Assembly (NCBI RefSeq): GCF_900102915.1
Contig: NZ_FNGG01000001.1
Coordinates: 186,001 to 250,000 of the forward strand
Direction of reading: 5' to 3'
DNA length: 64,000 nt
Source: Salinimicrobium catena
GTDB taxonomy: Bacteria > Bacteroidota > Bacteroidia > Flavobacteriales > Flavobacteriaceae
How positions within the stretch are numbered: position 1 is the first letter of the stretch; each line of letters opens with the position of its first letter. A program made the translations under genes and the position numbers. Below, piece after piece: positions 8,755 to 17,367 of the stretch. The notes beneath the pieces are model-generated. The model saw only the letters and a list, made by a program, of their open reading frames with translations. It was not told where the DNA came from and did not search any database.

Positions 8755-11397
8755 TTATAGAAGAAAACGGTAGGTCGCTTTGATCAAAAAGGTGTTCTGC
8801 GGTTTCTGTCGCAACAACTGACTATCCACGATCCCGCTGAAGTTGTCGTTGACATCTCCCATGCCGTTGATCCCCTGCGACCACACCAGGTAGATCTCAG
8901 ATCCCGGAATGTATTCCCACCTGGCCACCAGGTTGGAACGGTACTGCACAAAGGCAAAATCTGGATTTGAAACGCTGTAGTCGGTCACATTATCACGGTT
9001 CTCATCGATCAAGTAAGTATTGTTCGCAAAACTCACCTGTGGTTCATCATACCAACGTACACGCTGATCGATATCCTCGGCGGTCGCGTCTACAACATAA
9101 TTCAGGTTTGAATAATCGGCCTTGAAAATGTACGGTTGCCCGTAATACTGAATGGTCAGATCGGGATTGATGTTGTAATTCAATCTTAAGGTAGCGCTCA
9201 GGGTTTCCTGGTCTATCGCACCGAGAATATATCGGGCAGAGTTATTAAAAGAACGTTCGGCAACATATTGGGTCTTGCTCGGATTGGTCGCGTATTCAAG
9301 CTCCAGTGACAGACTCAGGGAATTGAGCGGCTGGTACTTTAGGCCGGCCTCGAACCTGTCAAGGCTAAAGCTGTTCTGTTTTCCTTCAGAATGAACCCAT
9401 CCGAATTTCGTGGCCAGCTTCTTTCGCTGATCACTTCCGGAGAAAATAAAGAAATAGTTTTCTTCATTATATCTCCAACGCGGCCCGCCACGTAAAAAGG
9501 TATTGACAAAGATGCGCGGTTTGTGCGCAGCCCCGCCTTCGCTCCACCAGTTGTTCTTGTAATTAATAAAACCTACCACCTCATACTGCGTCCTGTTGTA
9601 GTTGCCTTCGAAATCGAACGCAGTGGACTGGTTCAAGCCTAAAACTGCTTTCCGGAACCAGCTGGTGGGTTTATTGAATTGCCTTCTCACATTTAGATAT
9701 TGCTTGATATTGTCAGCTTGCCGCAAAAACCCGATATCATTGATCTCCAGCTCCGGGGAAAGCCAGTTGCCGCCTACCTGGTACTGCCAGTCACCCCCGC
9801 CCTTTCCAAACTCCAGGCGACCTCCTGTTCCGGTCAATGAATTCCTGGAAGCATCTGTCTCCACATGCTCGGCATCCACCCGCTGGAAAAGGTGCACTAT
9901 GGAATTCTGGGTACTCAAAATAGCTTCTTCACTTCCTTCTACCCTGCTCATCACTCCACTACCCATCAAGTAATATTTGCGGTCTTTCCAACTGTGCTTG
10001 AAATCAAGTCCGCCGGAATAGGCCCGGGTGTGCAAAAAAGAAACTTCATCTTCCATGTTCCTGTTCACCGCGGTAATGATTCCGCCTAAATAACTGTTCT
10101 TATCGTTGAAATCTTTTTGCACGCGGCCCACCACGTAATTGGTAAGCGGCTCCACCAGCCTTTCGGTTTCAGTTCCGTCGGCAGTCACCACCTCTGCATA
10201 TTCCCTTGCAGTAACCGATTCCAGTACACCAACAGTCCACCCATCTTCTGTTTTTCCGCTGAATTTTGCCGCACCCAAAATGGTGGTATTGTTCGGCTGA
10301 TCAACGTAAGCGGTATTCGGGCTATATGCACTTCCCTGCGGGGTGCGGCCTATTCTTCTTGAGAAGAAAAGATTATCCTGGCTGCCTGTAAAATTATAAT
10401 TGAAAACACTTTTGTTCTCCACAAAGAATGGCCTTCTCTCTTCAAAGAAGATTTCAAAGCCATCCAGGGAAACGGCGCCGGGATCGGCATCTACCTGTCC
10501 AAAATCGGGGTTGATGGTAAGATCTACCGTAAGATCGTTGGTGATCCCGATCTTCGCGTCAAGTCCGGCAGTAAGATTCCCATCGCGGCCATCACGAAAC
10601 GGATTTCCTTTTTCCTCTTCATAGGAATTATAACGACCAACCGTGTATGGCTGAATCTCCAGCTGCTTTTGAGGTTTGAGCCCTTTTAATCCCTTAAGCT
10701 CTCCAAAGGAACTCACCCAACCCGTTGGATTGGCGGGCACCGGCTGCCAGGTAGAACGTTCTTCGTTATTGAAATACCGGCGGGTAGACTGGATGCCCCA
10801 CACCTGTTCCTCCTCATTACCGAACCTTAACTGACTCAAAGGGATCTTCACTTCTGCCGTCCAGCCCTGGTTGTCAATATTGGTTTTTAAATACCAGATG
10901 GGATTCCAGCTGGGATCGAAATTGCCATTATTGGAAACGAATTCATCACCCTTTACTCCGCTTGCAGAAATTGTGAAAGAAAAGGCGGTGCGATCGTCAT
11001 TGTAACTGTCAATGTTCAGCTCCACCCAATCGCCGGGGAAGTCATCCCTGCGGCCCATTCTCCGGACGATATTTTCGGGATCGGGCTCATAACAACGGAA
11101 GGCCACGTACAGGTTCTTGTCATCATACGCGATCTTCATCATGGTCTGCTGGCTGGGCGGGGTACTATTGTCGGGTTCAAATTCAACATAGTTCGACGTC
11201 CATTCTACCGCATTCCAGGCAGGGTCATTTAAATGACCATCTATCTCTATAGCTTCCTTTCCTTCTACAGATGCTGTGGTATATGTCCTTTTTGCAAAGC
11301 TCACATCAAGTTTAGGCTCAATACTGGCCTGTGAAAAGCCTTGCAAACTGAAGAACGAAAAAGCTAAAAGAAAAGGTGTAATTCGAAAAAAATTCAT
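8755..11397 (-). CDS. DUF5916 outer-membrane protein with CBM9-like domain
   Basis: 880 aa with a signal peptide (MNFFRITPFLLAFSFFSLQGFSQA). Residues about 45-225 form a carbohydrate-binding family 9-like domain (IDGHLNDPAW, YDDKNLYVAFRCYEPDP, DWVELNIDSYNDD). The rest is the DUF5916 region, whose landmarks are NPDFGQVDADPG and FFEERRPFFVEN, followed by alternating aromatic beta-strand sequence ending in YRFLL, typical of an outer-membrane barrel. Such proteins are common in Bacteroidota; their substrate is not known. It has its own terminator, and a minus-strand TAGTTTTG box lies at 11433-11440. Confidence 0.88.
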   Translation of the reverse strand: MNFFRITPFLLAFSFFSLQGFSQASIEPKLDVSFAKRTYTTASVEGKEAIEIDGHLNDPAWNAVEWTSNYVEFEPDNSTPPSQQTMMKIAYDDKNLYVAFRCYEPDPENIVRRMGRRDDFPGDWVELNIDSYNDDRTAFSFTISASGVKGDEFVSNNGNFDPSWNPIWYLKTNIDNQGWTAEVKIPLSQLRFGNEEEQVWGIQSTRRYFNNEERSTWQPVPANPTGWVSSFGELKGLKGLKPQKQLEIQPYTVGRYNSYEEEKGNPFRDGRDGNLTAGLDAKIGITNDLTVDLTINPDFGQVDADPGAVSLDGFEIFFEERRPFFVENKSVFNYNFTGSQDNLFFSRRIGRTPQGSAYSPNTAYVDQPNNTTILGAAKFSGKTEDGWTVGVLESVTAREYAEVVTADGTETERLVEPLTNYVVGRVQKDFNDKNSYLGGIITAVNRNMEDEVSFLHTRAYSGGLDFKHSWKDRKYYLMGSGVMSRVEGSEEAILSTQNSIVHLFQRVDAEHVETDASRNSLTGTGGRLEFGKGGGDWQYQVGGNWLSPELEINDIGFLRQADNIKQYLNVRRQFNKPTSWFRKAVLGLNQSTAFDFEGNYNRTQYEVVGFINYKNNWWSEGGAAHKPRIFVNTFLRGGPRWRYNEENYFFIFSGSDQRKKLATKFGWVHSEGKQNSFSLDRFEAGLKYQPLNSLSLSLELEYATNPSKTQYVAERSFNNSARYILGAIDQETLSATLRLNYNINPDLTIQYYGQPYIFKADYSNLNYVVDATAEDIDQRVRWYDEPQVSFANNTYLIDENRDNVTDYSVSNPDFAFVQYRSNLVARWEYIPGSEIYLVWSQGINGMGDVNDNFSGIVDSQLLRQKPQNTFLIKATYRFLL

Positions 11398-11432
11398 TGC
11401 TCGTTTTCTGATGGTTGTCTTTAAGAGACTAC

Positions 11433-11440
11433 CAAAACTA
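11433..11440 (-). promoter_or_regulatory. -7 box for the DUF5916 gene
   Basis: Minus-strand TAGTTTTG matches TAnnTTTG and ends about 36 bases before the ATG. A -33 TTG was not found at the usual spacing. Confidence 0.4.
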
Positions 11441-11512
11441 CAGTTTGTGACAGAAAAAAGAGATTTTTTTCAAAATAAATTCAAGATACCTCCCTTCTGC
11501 TGAGAAAAAAGC

Positions 11513-11545
11513 AAAAAAAAGCCCCCGGAAAAATTTCCGAAGGCT
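11513..11545 (-). terminator. Terminator of the lipocalin-like lipoprotein gene
   Basis: On the minus strand, the stem AGCC..CGGAAA / TTTCCG..GGCT is followed by eight T. It lies 31 bases past the stop of the gene at 11576. Confidence 0.75.
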
Positions 11546-11575
11546 CCTCAAGTATTAAGGGGGCAAAAAAGGGGG

Positions 11576-12154
11576 TTATTGTTTCTTATAAACGATCTCG
11601 ATTCGTTCAATATCTGAAGCCACGGTGTTTCCGGGATCAGAAACTATCTGCTCGACTTCGTAATCTTCTATGGCAACGTGTAGGTACTCGCCGCTTGCAT
11701 CACTGCTTAAACCGATAGTTTTAGTAAGGGTTACGGTCTGGCCGTTGATCTCTGCAGTTACAGAAAGAGTGTTACCGGACACTTCATAACCGGCAGTGTA
11801 CACTCCGCTTCCGTCACATTCTACTCTGTCTTCTAAAACACTGATCCTTCCCTGTTCTGTTTCAACAATGCCTTCAGCATTAAAATCAAAATACATGCCG
11901 TCAAAACAGGTAGTTTCTGTAAGCAGGTCAACGCTGCTGCTTCCGTTGGCGTCAAGATCTACAGCAATGTTGGAGGTCATGGACTCGATCATCCAGGTTC
12001 CTACCAGTTGATTTTGCTGAATATCCTGTCCTTCAAAAACGGTCGCCGTGGCATTGAGGGAGGAATTTTCTTCGGTTAGCGTATCTGTCGAACAACCTAC
12101 GAACAGAGTCGTTGCAACAGCTAGCGATAATAGGTTCAGGGCAATTTTTTTCAT
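11576..12154 (-). CDS. Lipocalin-like lipoprotein, function unknown
   Basis: The start was set at 12154 (MKKIALNLLSLAVATTLFVG, followed by the lipobox Cys21) rather than at an ATG 42 bases upstream, because the signal sequence begins there. The 192-aa protein has a QNQLVGTWMIESM segment typical of the lipocalin-like families of Bacteroidota (residues about 46-58), then a beta-rich body with two further cysteines. It is likely an envelope lipoprotein. It is expressed from a consensus promoter (12190-12221) next to a perfect 20-bp palindrome, so it may be regulated. Confidence 0.78.
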   Translation of the reverse strand: MKKIALNLLSLAVATTLFVGCSTDTLTEENSSLNATATVFEGQDIQQNQLVGTWMIESMTSNIAVDLDANGSSSVDLLTETTCFDGMYFDFNAEGIVETEQGRISVLEDRVECDGSGVYTAGYEVSGNTLSVTAEINGQTVTLTKTIGLSSDASGEYLHVAIEDYEVEQIVSDPGNTVASDIERIEIVYKKQ

Positions 12155-12189
12155 TTTTAACAGTTTAATTATCTGAGCTTTAGCTGTGG

Positions 12190-12221
12190 CAAACATACAA
12201 TGGAAAAAACTTTTTTAGCAA
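12190..12221 (-). promoter_or_regulatory. Promoter of the lipocalin-like lipoprotein
   Basis: Minus-strand TTG (12221-12219), 21 bases, then TATGTTTG (12197-12190): a full match to the flavobacterial TTG-N17-23-TAnnTTTG promoter. Confidence 0.7.
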
Positions 12222-12240
12222 AATTTTAACGTTAAAATTT
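12221..12240. promoter_or_regulatory. Perfect 20-bp palindrome (operator candidate)
   Basis: AAATTTTAAC is followed directly by its exact reverse complement. It abuts the -33 element of the lipoprotein promoter. AT-rich, but with no mismatch. Confidence 0.55.
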
Positions 12241-12443
12241 CCTTTTGTCGGACGCTTCTTACCTTTCATCCGAAAGAGAGCTTTTTCACCTGATTTTTTC
12301 CGCCTCAAAAAAGCAGCTCCAAAAAGCGCTTTTAAGGGTCGTAGATTTTGAAAGTCGAAAAAGAAGCAGGAGATAGAAAATGCATTTTCAGAGGTCACTG
12401 AGAATCAGAAACTTTTAGCTGTTTCAAATTAATGCATCACCGT

Positions 12444-12473
12444 TTGTAATATAAATTTATAATTGTACATTTG
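12444..12473 (+). promoter_or_regulatory. Promoter of rplM-rpsI
   Basis: TTG (12444-12446), 19 bases, TACATTTG (12466-12473). The expected start of transcription is around 12480, giving a leader of about 50 bases. Confidence 0.75.
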
Positions 12474-12529
12474 CACCCCTGTTTTATGCAGGGAATGGAA
12501 TGTTTAATTATTAAGTAAATTTAATTAGT

Positions 12530-12985
12530 GTGGACACATTAAGCTACAAAACGGTTTCTGCCAACAAAGCCACTGTAAACAAGGAGTGGGTTGTTGTAGA
12601 CGCTGAAGGACAAGCCCTTGGTCGCCTATCTTCAATAGTTGCTAAGCTGTTGAGAGGAAAGTACAAGGCTAATTTTACCCCACACGTTGATTGCGGAGAT
12701 AACGTAGTTGTTATCAATGCTGAAAAGATCAACTTAACAGGAAAGAAATGGGACTCTAAAGAGTACATTCGCCACACAGGCTACCCTGGGGGTCAAAAAA
12801 GTTTAACTGCTGCGGAATTATTCGGAAAAGCTCCTGAGAGACTTATCGAAAATGCAGTTAAAGGAATGCTTCCAAAGAACAAACTTGGAGCAGATCTTTT
12901 CCGTAACCTAAGGGTTTTCGCGGGCTCAGAACACAATGTTGAGGCTCAGAAACCAAAAACTATTAACTTAAACGATCTTAAGTAA
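12530..12985 (+). CDS. rplM: 50S ribosomal protein L13
   Basis: 151 aa, starting at GTG, which gives the standard flavobacterial N-terminus MDTLSYKTVSANKATVNKEW. Contains the L13 signatures VVVDAEGQALGRL, NFTPHVDCGDNVVVINAEKI and the KKWDSKEYIRHTGYPGGQK region. It binds 23S rRNA domain II early in 50S assembly. The stop codon overlaps the ATG of rpsI by one base (TAATG), so the two are translationally coupled. Confidence 0.98.
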   Translation: MDTLSYKTVSANKATVNKEWVVVDAEGQALGRLSSIVAKLLRGKYKANFTPHVDCGDNVVVINAEKINLTGKKWDSKEYIRHTGYPGGQKSLTAAELFGKAPERLIENAVKGMLPKNKLGADLFRNLRVFAGSEHNVEAQKPKTINLNDLK

Positions 12986-13371
12986 TGGAAGTTATTCACA
13001 AGATTGGCCGTAGAAAAACGGCTGTTGCACGGGTGTACGTTTCTCAGGGAAGCGGAAACATCACTGTAAACAAAAAAGACGTTCAGGATTACTTCTCTAC
13101 TGGTACTCTTCAGTACAAAGTAAGACAACCGCTTAACATGACCGGAAACGGAGAGAGCTTTGACATCAAAGTGAACGTTTACGGAGGCGGGATCACAGGA
13201 CAGGCTGAGGCCATTCGTCTTGCGTTGTCCAGAGCAATGGTAGAAGTAGACGCTGAGAACAGAGGAACACTTAAACCAGAAGGTCTGCTTACCAGAGACC
13301 CAAGAATGGTAGAGCGTAAGAAATTCGGTCAGAAGAAAGCTCGTAAGAAATTCCAGTTCTCTAAACGTTAA
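12985..13371 (+). CDS. rpsI: 30S ribosomal protein S9
   Basis: 128 aa, with the S9 landmarks IGRRKTAVARVYV at the N-terminus, the GGGITGQAEAIRLALSRAM segment, and the basic C-terminal tail ending KARKKFQFSKR that reaches the P-site tRNA. It is co-transcribed with rplM, a pairing conserved across bacteria. Confidence 0.98.
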   Translation: MEVIHKIGRRKTAVARVYVSQGSGNITVNKKDVQDYFSTGTLQYKVRQPLNMTGNGESFDIKVNVYGGGITGQAEAIRLALSRAMVEVDAENRGTLKPEGLLTRDPRMVERKKFGQKKARKKFQFSKR

Positions 13372-13429
13372 TTTTATTTGGCGTTCAAACCGCCGAAAAG
13401 TTCATTTAAAAAAAGATTTTTTGTTGTTA

Positions 13430-13509
13430 CTCATTCCGAAGCGAGTGAGGTTAGTTTAGCATCTAAACAGACAAGGCCGGATATATTTAGGTATCGCCAC
13501 TTGCCTGTT
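13430..13509 (+). ncRNA. Structured leader upstream of rpsB
   Basis: Three hairpins can be drawn in the 170-base gap before rpsB: 13430-13449 (7 bp, one G-U), 13454-13468 (GTTTAG / CTAAAC, 3-base loop) and 13466-13509 (AACAG-CAAG paired with CTTG-CTGTT, plus an inner GATA / TATC). The last two share bases 13466-13468, so they compete. None ends in a T-run. It may be an autoregulatory ribosomal-protein leader; I do not recognise a catalogued family. Confidence 0.45.
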
Positions 13510-13541
13510 GCTATCTCAACAGAACGTAAACTATTACAAAA

Positions 13542-14435
13542 ATGGCAAACAAAGTAGAAGTAAAAGAATTACTTGATGCAGGTGTACATTTTGGACACCT
13601 CACAAGAAGATGGAACCCAAACATGGCGCCCTACATCTATATGGAGCGCAACGGGATTCACATCATCAACCTATACAAGAGTGCTGCTAAAATGCAGGAA
13701 GCCGGTGAGGCTCTTAGCAAGATCGCAGCCAGTGGACGAAAGATCCTTTTCGTAGCCACTAAAAAACAAGCAAAAGAGATCGTTGCTGAACAAGCCGAAA
13801 GAGCCAACATGCCTTTCATCACAGAAAGATGGCCAGGTGGTATGTTGACCAACTTCGTTACTATTCGTAAAGCTGTTAAGAAAATGGCTTCTATCGATAG
13901 AATGAAGAAAGACGGTACCTTCAACACGCTTTCTAAAAAAGAACGCTTACAAGTAGATCGTTTAAGAGCTAAGTTAGACAAGAACTTAGGTTCTATTGCC
14001 GACATGAGCCGCCTTCCAGGTGCCTTGTTCGTAGTAGACATCACTCGTGAACACATTGCGGTTAAAGAAGCTCAAAAATTAAACATTCCAATTTTTGCAA
14101 TGGTCGACACCAATTCAGATCCAAGAGATGTGGATTATGTGATCCCTGCAAACGATGATGCTTCCAAATCTATCGCTAAAGTAGTTTCTTATGTTGCAGA
14201 TTCTATCGTAGAAGGATTGTCTGAAAGAAAATCTTCTGGAAAAGAGAAAGAAGAAGGTTCTGAAGACAAGCCGGCAAAAAAAGCTCCAAAAGCTAAAAAG
14301 TCACAGTTAGAAACTGAAGTTCCTTCAACAGATCCTCAGGATAAAAAAGACATGAAGGAAGCGAAAGAAGATGTGAAACTACAGTCTAAACAAGAGACTT
14401 TAGAGAAAGCACGTTCTAACGACGAGGAAGAATAG
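13542..14435 (+). CDS. rpsB: 30S ribosomal protein S2 with C-terminal extension
   Basis: 297 aa. Residues 1-230 are canonical S2 (KELLDAGVHFGHLTRRWNP, IYMERNGIHIINLYK, ERWPGGMLTNFVTIRK, ALFVVDITREHIAVKEA, DTNSDPRDVDYVIPANDDA). The last 65 or so residues are a low-complexity Lys/Glu/Ser tail (KAPKAKKSQLE, EEGSEDK, ARSNDEEE). E. coli S2 is 241 aa; charged tails of this kind are common in Bacteroidota. It is followed by tsf after a 92-base gap containing a strong hairpin. Confidence 0.98.
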   Translation: MANKVEVKELLDAGVHFGHLTRRWNPNMAPYIYMERNGIHIINLYKSAAKMQEAGEALSKIAASGRKILFVATKKQAKEIVAEQAERANMPFITERWPGGMLTNFVTIRKAVKKMASIDRMKKDGTFNTLSKKERLQVDRLRAKLDKNLGSIADMSRLPGALFVVDITREHIAVKEAQKLNIPIFAMVDTNSDPRDVDYVIPANDDASKSIAKVVSYVADSIVEGLSERKSSGKEKEEGSEDKPAKKAPKAKKSQLETEVPSTDPQDKKDMKEAKEDVKLQSKQETLEKARSNDEEE

Positions 14436-14460
14436 AAATAACATCAAGTTAATTTATATG

Positions 14461-14500
14461 AGTCGTTTAGTTGCTTTTTTCGGAATTTAACTAAGCGACT
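14461..14500 (+). promoter_or_regulatory. 12-bp hairpin between rpsB and tsf
   Basis: AGTCGTTTAGTT pairs with AACTAAGCGACT (one G-U), enclosing a 16-base loop. No T-run follows the 3' arm, so this is not a classical terminator; possible attenuator, processing site or protein-binding element controlling tsf. Confidence 0.5.
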
Positions 14501-14527
14501 TGTTCATTAAATAAAACATTTAAGACT

Positions 14528-15352
14528 ATGGCCAAGATAACCGCCGCAGAAGTAAATAAATTAAGAAAAGCTACCGGTGCCGGTATGATGGATTGTAAAA
14601 AGGCATTGGTTGAAGCTGAAGGGGATTACGATACCGCTATCGAGATCCTTCGTAAGAAAGGACAAAAAGTTGCCGCTAACCGTGCCGACAGAGAATCATC
14701 TGAAGGGGCTGTTATCGCAACTGTGAACGCCGACAATACAAGAGGAGTTATTGTTTCCCTTAATTGTGAGACAGATTTCGTTGCCAAGAACGATTCTTTC
14801 GTACAGTTGGCTCAGGACTTCGCTAAACTTGCTCTTGACGTGAACTCTAAAGATGAGCTTTTAGCTAAAGACTACAACGGGATCACTGTTCAGGAGAAAT
14901 TGACTGAGCAAACCGGAGTTATCGGTGAGAAGATCGAGATAGGTGACTTCAGAACTCTTGAGGCTCCTTTCGTAGGTTCTTACATCCATGCGGGTAACAA
15001 GATTGCTGTTCTTACAGGTCTTTCCGGTAAGTCTGACAACGCAGAAGAAGTTGCAAAGAACGTTTCTATGCAGGCAGCTGCCATGAACCCTGTTGCTTTG
15101 AACGAGGAAGGTGTTGACCAGTCTGTAGTTGAGAAAGAGATCGAGATCGCTAAAGATCAATTGAGAGAAGAAGGTAAGCCGGAAGAGATGTTAGACAACA
15201 TCGCTAAAGGTAAGATCAAGCGTTTCTTCAAAGACAACACTCTTGTTAACCAGGCTTTCATCAAGGACAACAAAATGACCGTTGCCGAGTATGTAAAATC
15301 TGAGGACAAGGATCTTTCTGTTGTTGCTTTTGAAAGAGTAGCTTTAGGATAA
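14528..15352 (+). CDS. tsf: Elongation factor Ts
   Basis: 274 aa. Nucleotide exchange factor for EF-Tu. Typical features: N-terminal KLRKATGAGMMDCKKALVEA (UBA-like helices), the NCETDFVAKND segment that contacts EF-Tu, and the dimerisation region with KIEIGDFRTLE. Downstream is a strong terminator. In many bacteria pyrH and frr follow directly; here an opposite-strand lipoprotein gene separates them. Confidence 0.98.
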   Translation: MAKITAAEVNKLRKATGAGMMDCKKALVEAEGDYDTAIEILRKKGQKVAANRADRESSEGAVIATVNADNTRGVIVSLNCETDFVAKNDSFVQLAQDFAKLALDVNSKDELLAKDYNGITVQEKLTEQTGVIGEKIEIGDFRTLEAPFVGSYIHAGNKIAVLTGLSGKSDNAEEVAKNVSMQAAAMNPVALNEEGVDQSVVEKEIEIAKDQLREEGKPEEMLDNIAKGKIKRFFKDNTLVNQAFIKDNKMTVAEYVKSEDKDLSVVAFERVALG

Positions 15353-15370
15353 TTTCTTCGGAAAAATCAA

Positions 15371-15405
15371 AAAAAAACCCGCTTCTGAAAAGAGGCGGGT
15401 TTTTT
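15371..15405 (+). terminator. Terminator of rpsB-tsf (bidirectional)
   Basis: The 10-bp stem ACCCGCTTCT / AGAGGCGGGT (one G-U) has a GAAA loop, followed by TTTTTT; the opposite strand also ends in a T-run, serving the convergent lipoprotein gene. Confidence 0.9.
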
Positions 15406-15413
15406 GTTTGATA

Positions 15414-15794
15414 CTAAGGCTGCGGAAGCTTCTCAAAAGTCATGAACTTATCAGGGTCACTTTCGGGAATAGACGGGTATAAGTAACCTATATTGAACCG
15501 CCCCGGATCCAGCTTATCGAAAGACAACGCCGTTTCATCTTCAGAACCTTCAAGGCTCAAGAAGATCTCATCGCCGTCTATACGAAAATCATAGACCTCG
15601 ACATTTTCATTTTCATCTATCCGGGTCATTTTCTTATCTGAAGAAAAGATCAATGTAGTCCGGAAACTTTGCGGATATACCTCCTCCCATTGCCCATTCA
15701 GGGTATCTTCTACCTCCTCGTCTGTCATACAGCCCGTGAAGCTGACACAGACAACTAAAAGAGTGAAAAGCTTTGTAAATAGTTTGGTTTTCAT
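15414..15794 (-). CDS. Small lipoprotein, lipocalin-like
   Basis: 126 aa. Signal peptide with lipobox (LVVCVSFTGC, Cys22), then a segment LNGQWEEVYPQSFRTTLIF and paired beta strands (KKMTRIDENENVEVYDFRIDGDEIFLSLEGSED), a pattern seen in small lipocalin-like lipoproteins of Bacteroidota. Likely an envelope protein of unknown role. It sits on the opposite strand between tsf and pyrH, breaking a gene string that is usually continuous. Confidence 0.7.
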   Translation of the reverse strand: MKTKLFTKLFTLLVVCVSFTGCMTDEEVEDTLNGQWEEVYPQSFRTTLIFSSDKKMTRIDENENVEVYDFRIDGDEIFLSLEGSEDETALSFDKLDPGRFNIGYLYPSIPESDPDKFMTFEKLPQP

Positions 15795-15901
15795 GTTTAC
15801 TGATACTTGTTAAAATCACAATAAAAATATAAAATTCTCTCCGGCTAGATTCTTCGGCTCAATAATATATTTTGACATAAAATTCTCAGCAATAATTTCC
15901 T

Positions 15902-15909
15902 TAGTTTTG
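15902..15909 (+). promoter_or_regulatory. -7 box for pyrH-frr
   Basis: TAGTTTTG lies 22 bases before the ATG. A TTTG occurs at 15871-15874, but the 27-base spacing is longer than usual. Confidence 0.5.
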
Positions 15910-15930
15910 CACAACCCACAATTCACTTAC

Positions 15931-16638
<708 letters not shown>

Positions 16639-16674
16639 CAGCTTCTCAAAAAGCAGTTTTAATTAAGTTTAAAA

Positions 16675-17229
16675 ATGAACGACGAAATAGATTTTATTCT
16701 TGACAGCACAAAGGAGGATATGCAAAAAGCCATTATTCACCTTGAAAAACAACTGGTAAACATTCGCGCAGGTAAAGCGAGCCCGGCGATGCTTGGAAGT
16801 GTAAAAGTAGATTACTACGGTGCGCAGACCCCGCTCAACCAGGTGGCCAATGTGAACACGCCAGATGCCAGGACTATTTCAATCCAGCCTTTTGAAAAGA
16901 GCCTTATCCAGGCTATCGAAAAAGGCATCATGCAGGCCAATCTTGGCTTCAATCCAATGAACAACGGAGACAACGTGATCATCAACGTGCCGCCTCTTAC
17001 TGAAGAGCGCCGTAAGGAACTGGCCAAGCAGGCCAAGGCCGAGGCAGAAGAAGCGAAGATCGGGGTGAGAAACGACCGCAAGAATGCCAACCAGGAACTT
17101 AAAAAACTGGATATTTCTGAGGACCTTTTAAAAGGTGCCGAAGCCGATGTTCAAAAACTTACTGATTCTTATATCGAGAAGATCGACAAGATCCTTGCGG
17201 TGAAAGAAAAAGAGATCATGACAGTGTAA
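16675..17229 (+). CDS. frr: Ribosome recycling factor
   Basis: 184 aa, full length for the family. Domain I helices begin with TKEDMQKAIIHLEKQLVNIR and end KIDKILAVKEKEIMTV; the RAGKASP, VDYYGAQTPLNQVAN and PPLTEERRKELAKQAK signatures are present. With EF-G it splits the post-termination ribosome. A terminator follows the stop. Confidence 0.98.
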   Translation: MNDEIDFILDSTKEDMQKAIIHLEKQLVNIRAGKASPAMLGSVKVDYYGAQTPLNQVANVNTPDARTISIQPFEKSLIQAIEKGIMQANLGFNPMNNGDNVIINVPPLTEERRKELAKQAKAEAEEAKIGVRNDRKNANQELKKLDISEDLLKGAEADVQKLTDSYIEKIDKILAVKEKEIMTV

Positions 17230-17249
17230 TAATGATCTTAACAGATATG

Positions 17250-17275
17250 AAAAGCGGCTTAAAGCCGCTTTTTTC
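17250..17275 (+). terminator. Terminator of pyrH-frr
   Basis: AAAGCGGC / GCCGCTTT with a 5-base loop, ending in TTTTTT. Confidence 0.9.
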
Positions 17276-17340
17276 ATTTAAATGCTCAAAAAGCTCCTTT
17301 TCAAGCCTTTACTTCTGTGGCTTTTGCGTTAAAAAGTGCT

Positions 17341-17348
17341 TACCTTTG
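17341..17348 (+). promoter_or_regulatory. -7 box for the MMPL exporter
   Basis: TACCTTTG ends 20 bases before the ATG. An upstream TTG (17324-17326) is present, but at 14-base spacing. Confidence 0.5.
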
Positions 17349-17367
17349 CAGCCCTTAAAAAACAAGA

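Larger units (their letters stand above)
12155..12529. other. 375-bp gene-free divergent promoter region
   Basis: It holds the minus-strand promoter and palindrome for the lipoprotein (12190-12240), the plus-strand promoter of rplM (12444-12473) and the 50-base rplM leader. Between 12241 and 12440 I see no supported gene: the one open minus-strand frame there has no family resemblance and overlaps the promoter. Confidence 0.7.

Noticed and set aside
11276-11503. Plus-strand frame antisense to the start of the DUF5916 gene
   Set aside because: Overlaps a well-supported gene and its promoter; composition is not protein-like.
12180-12398. 72-residue minus-strand open frame in the gap before rplM
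   Set aside because: Lys/Phe-rich with no family features, and it runs through the promoter and palindrome of the lipoprotein gene.
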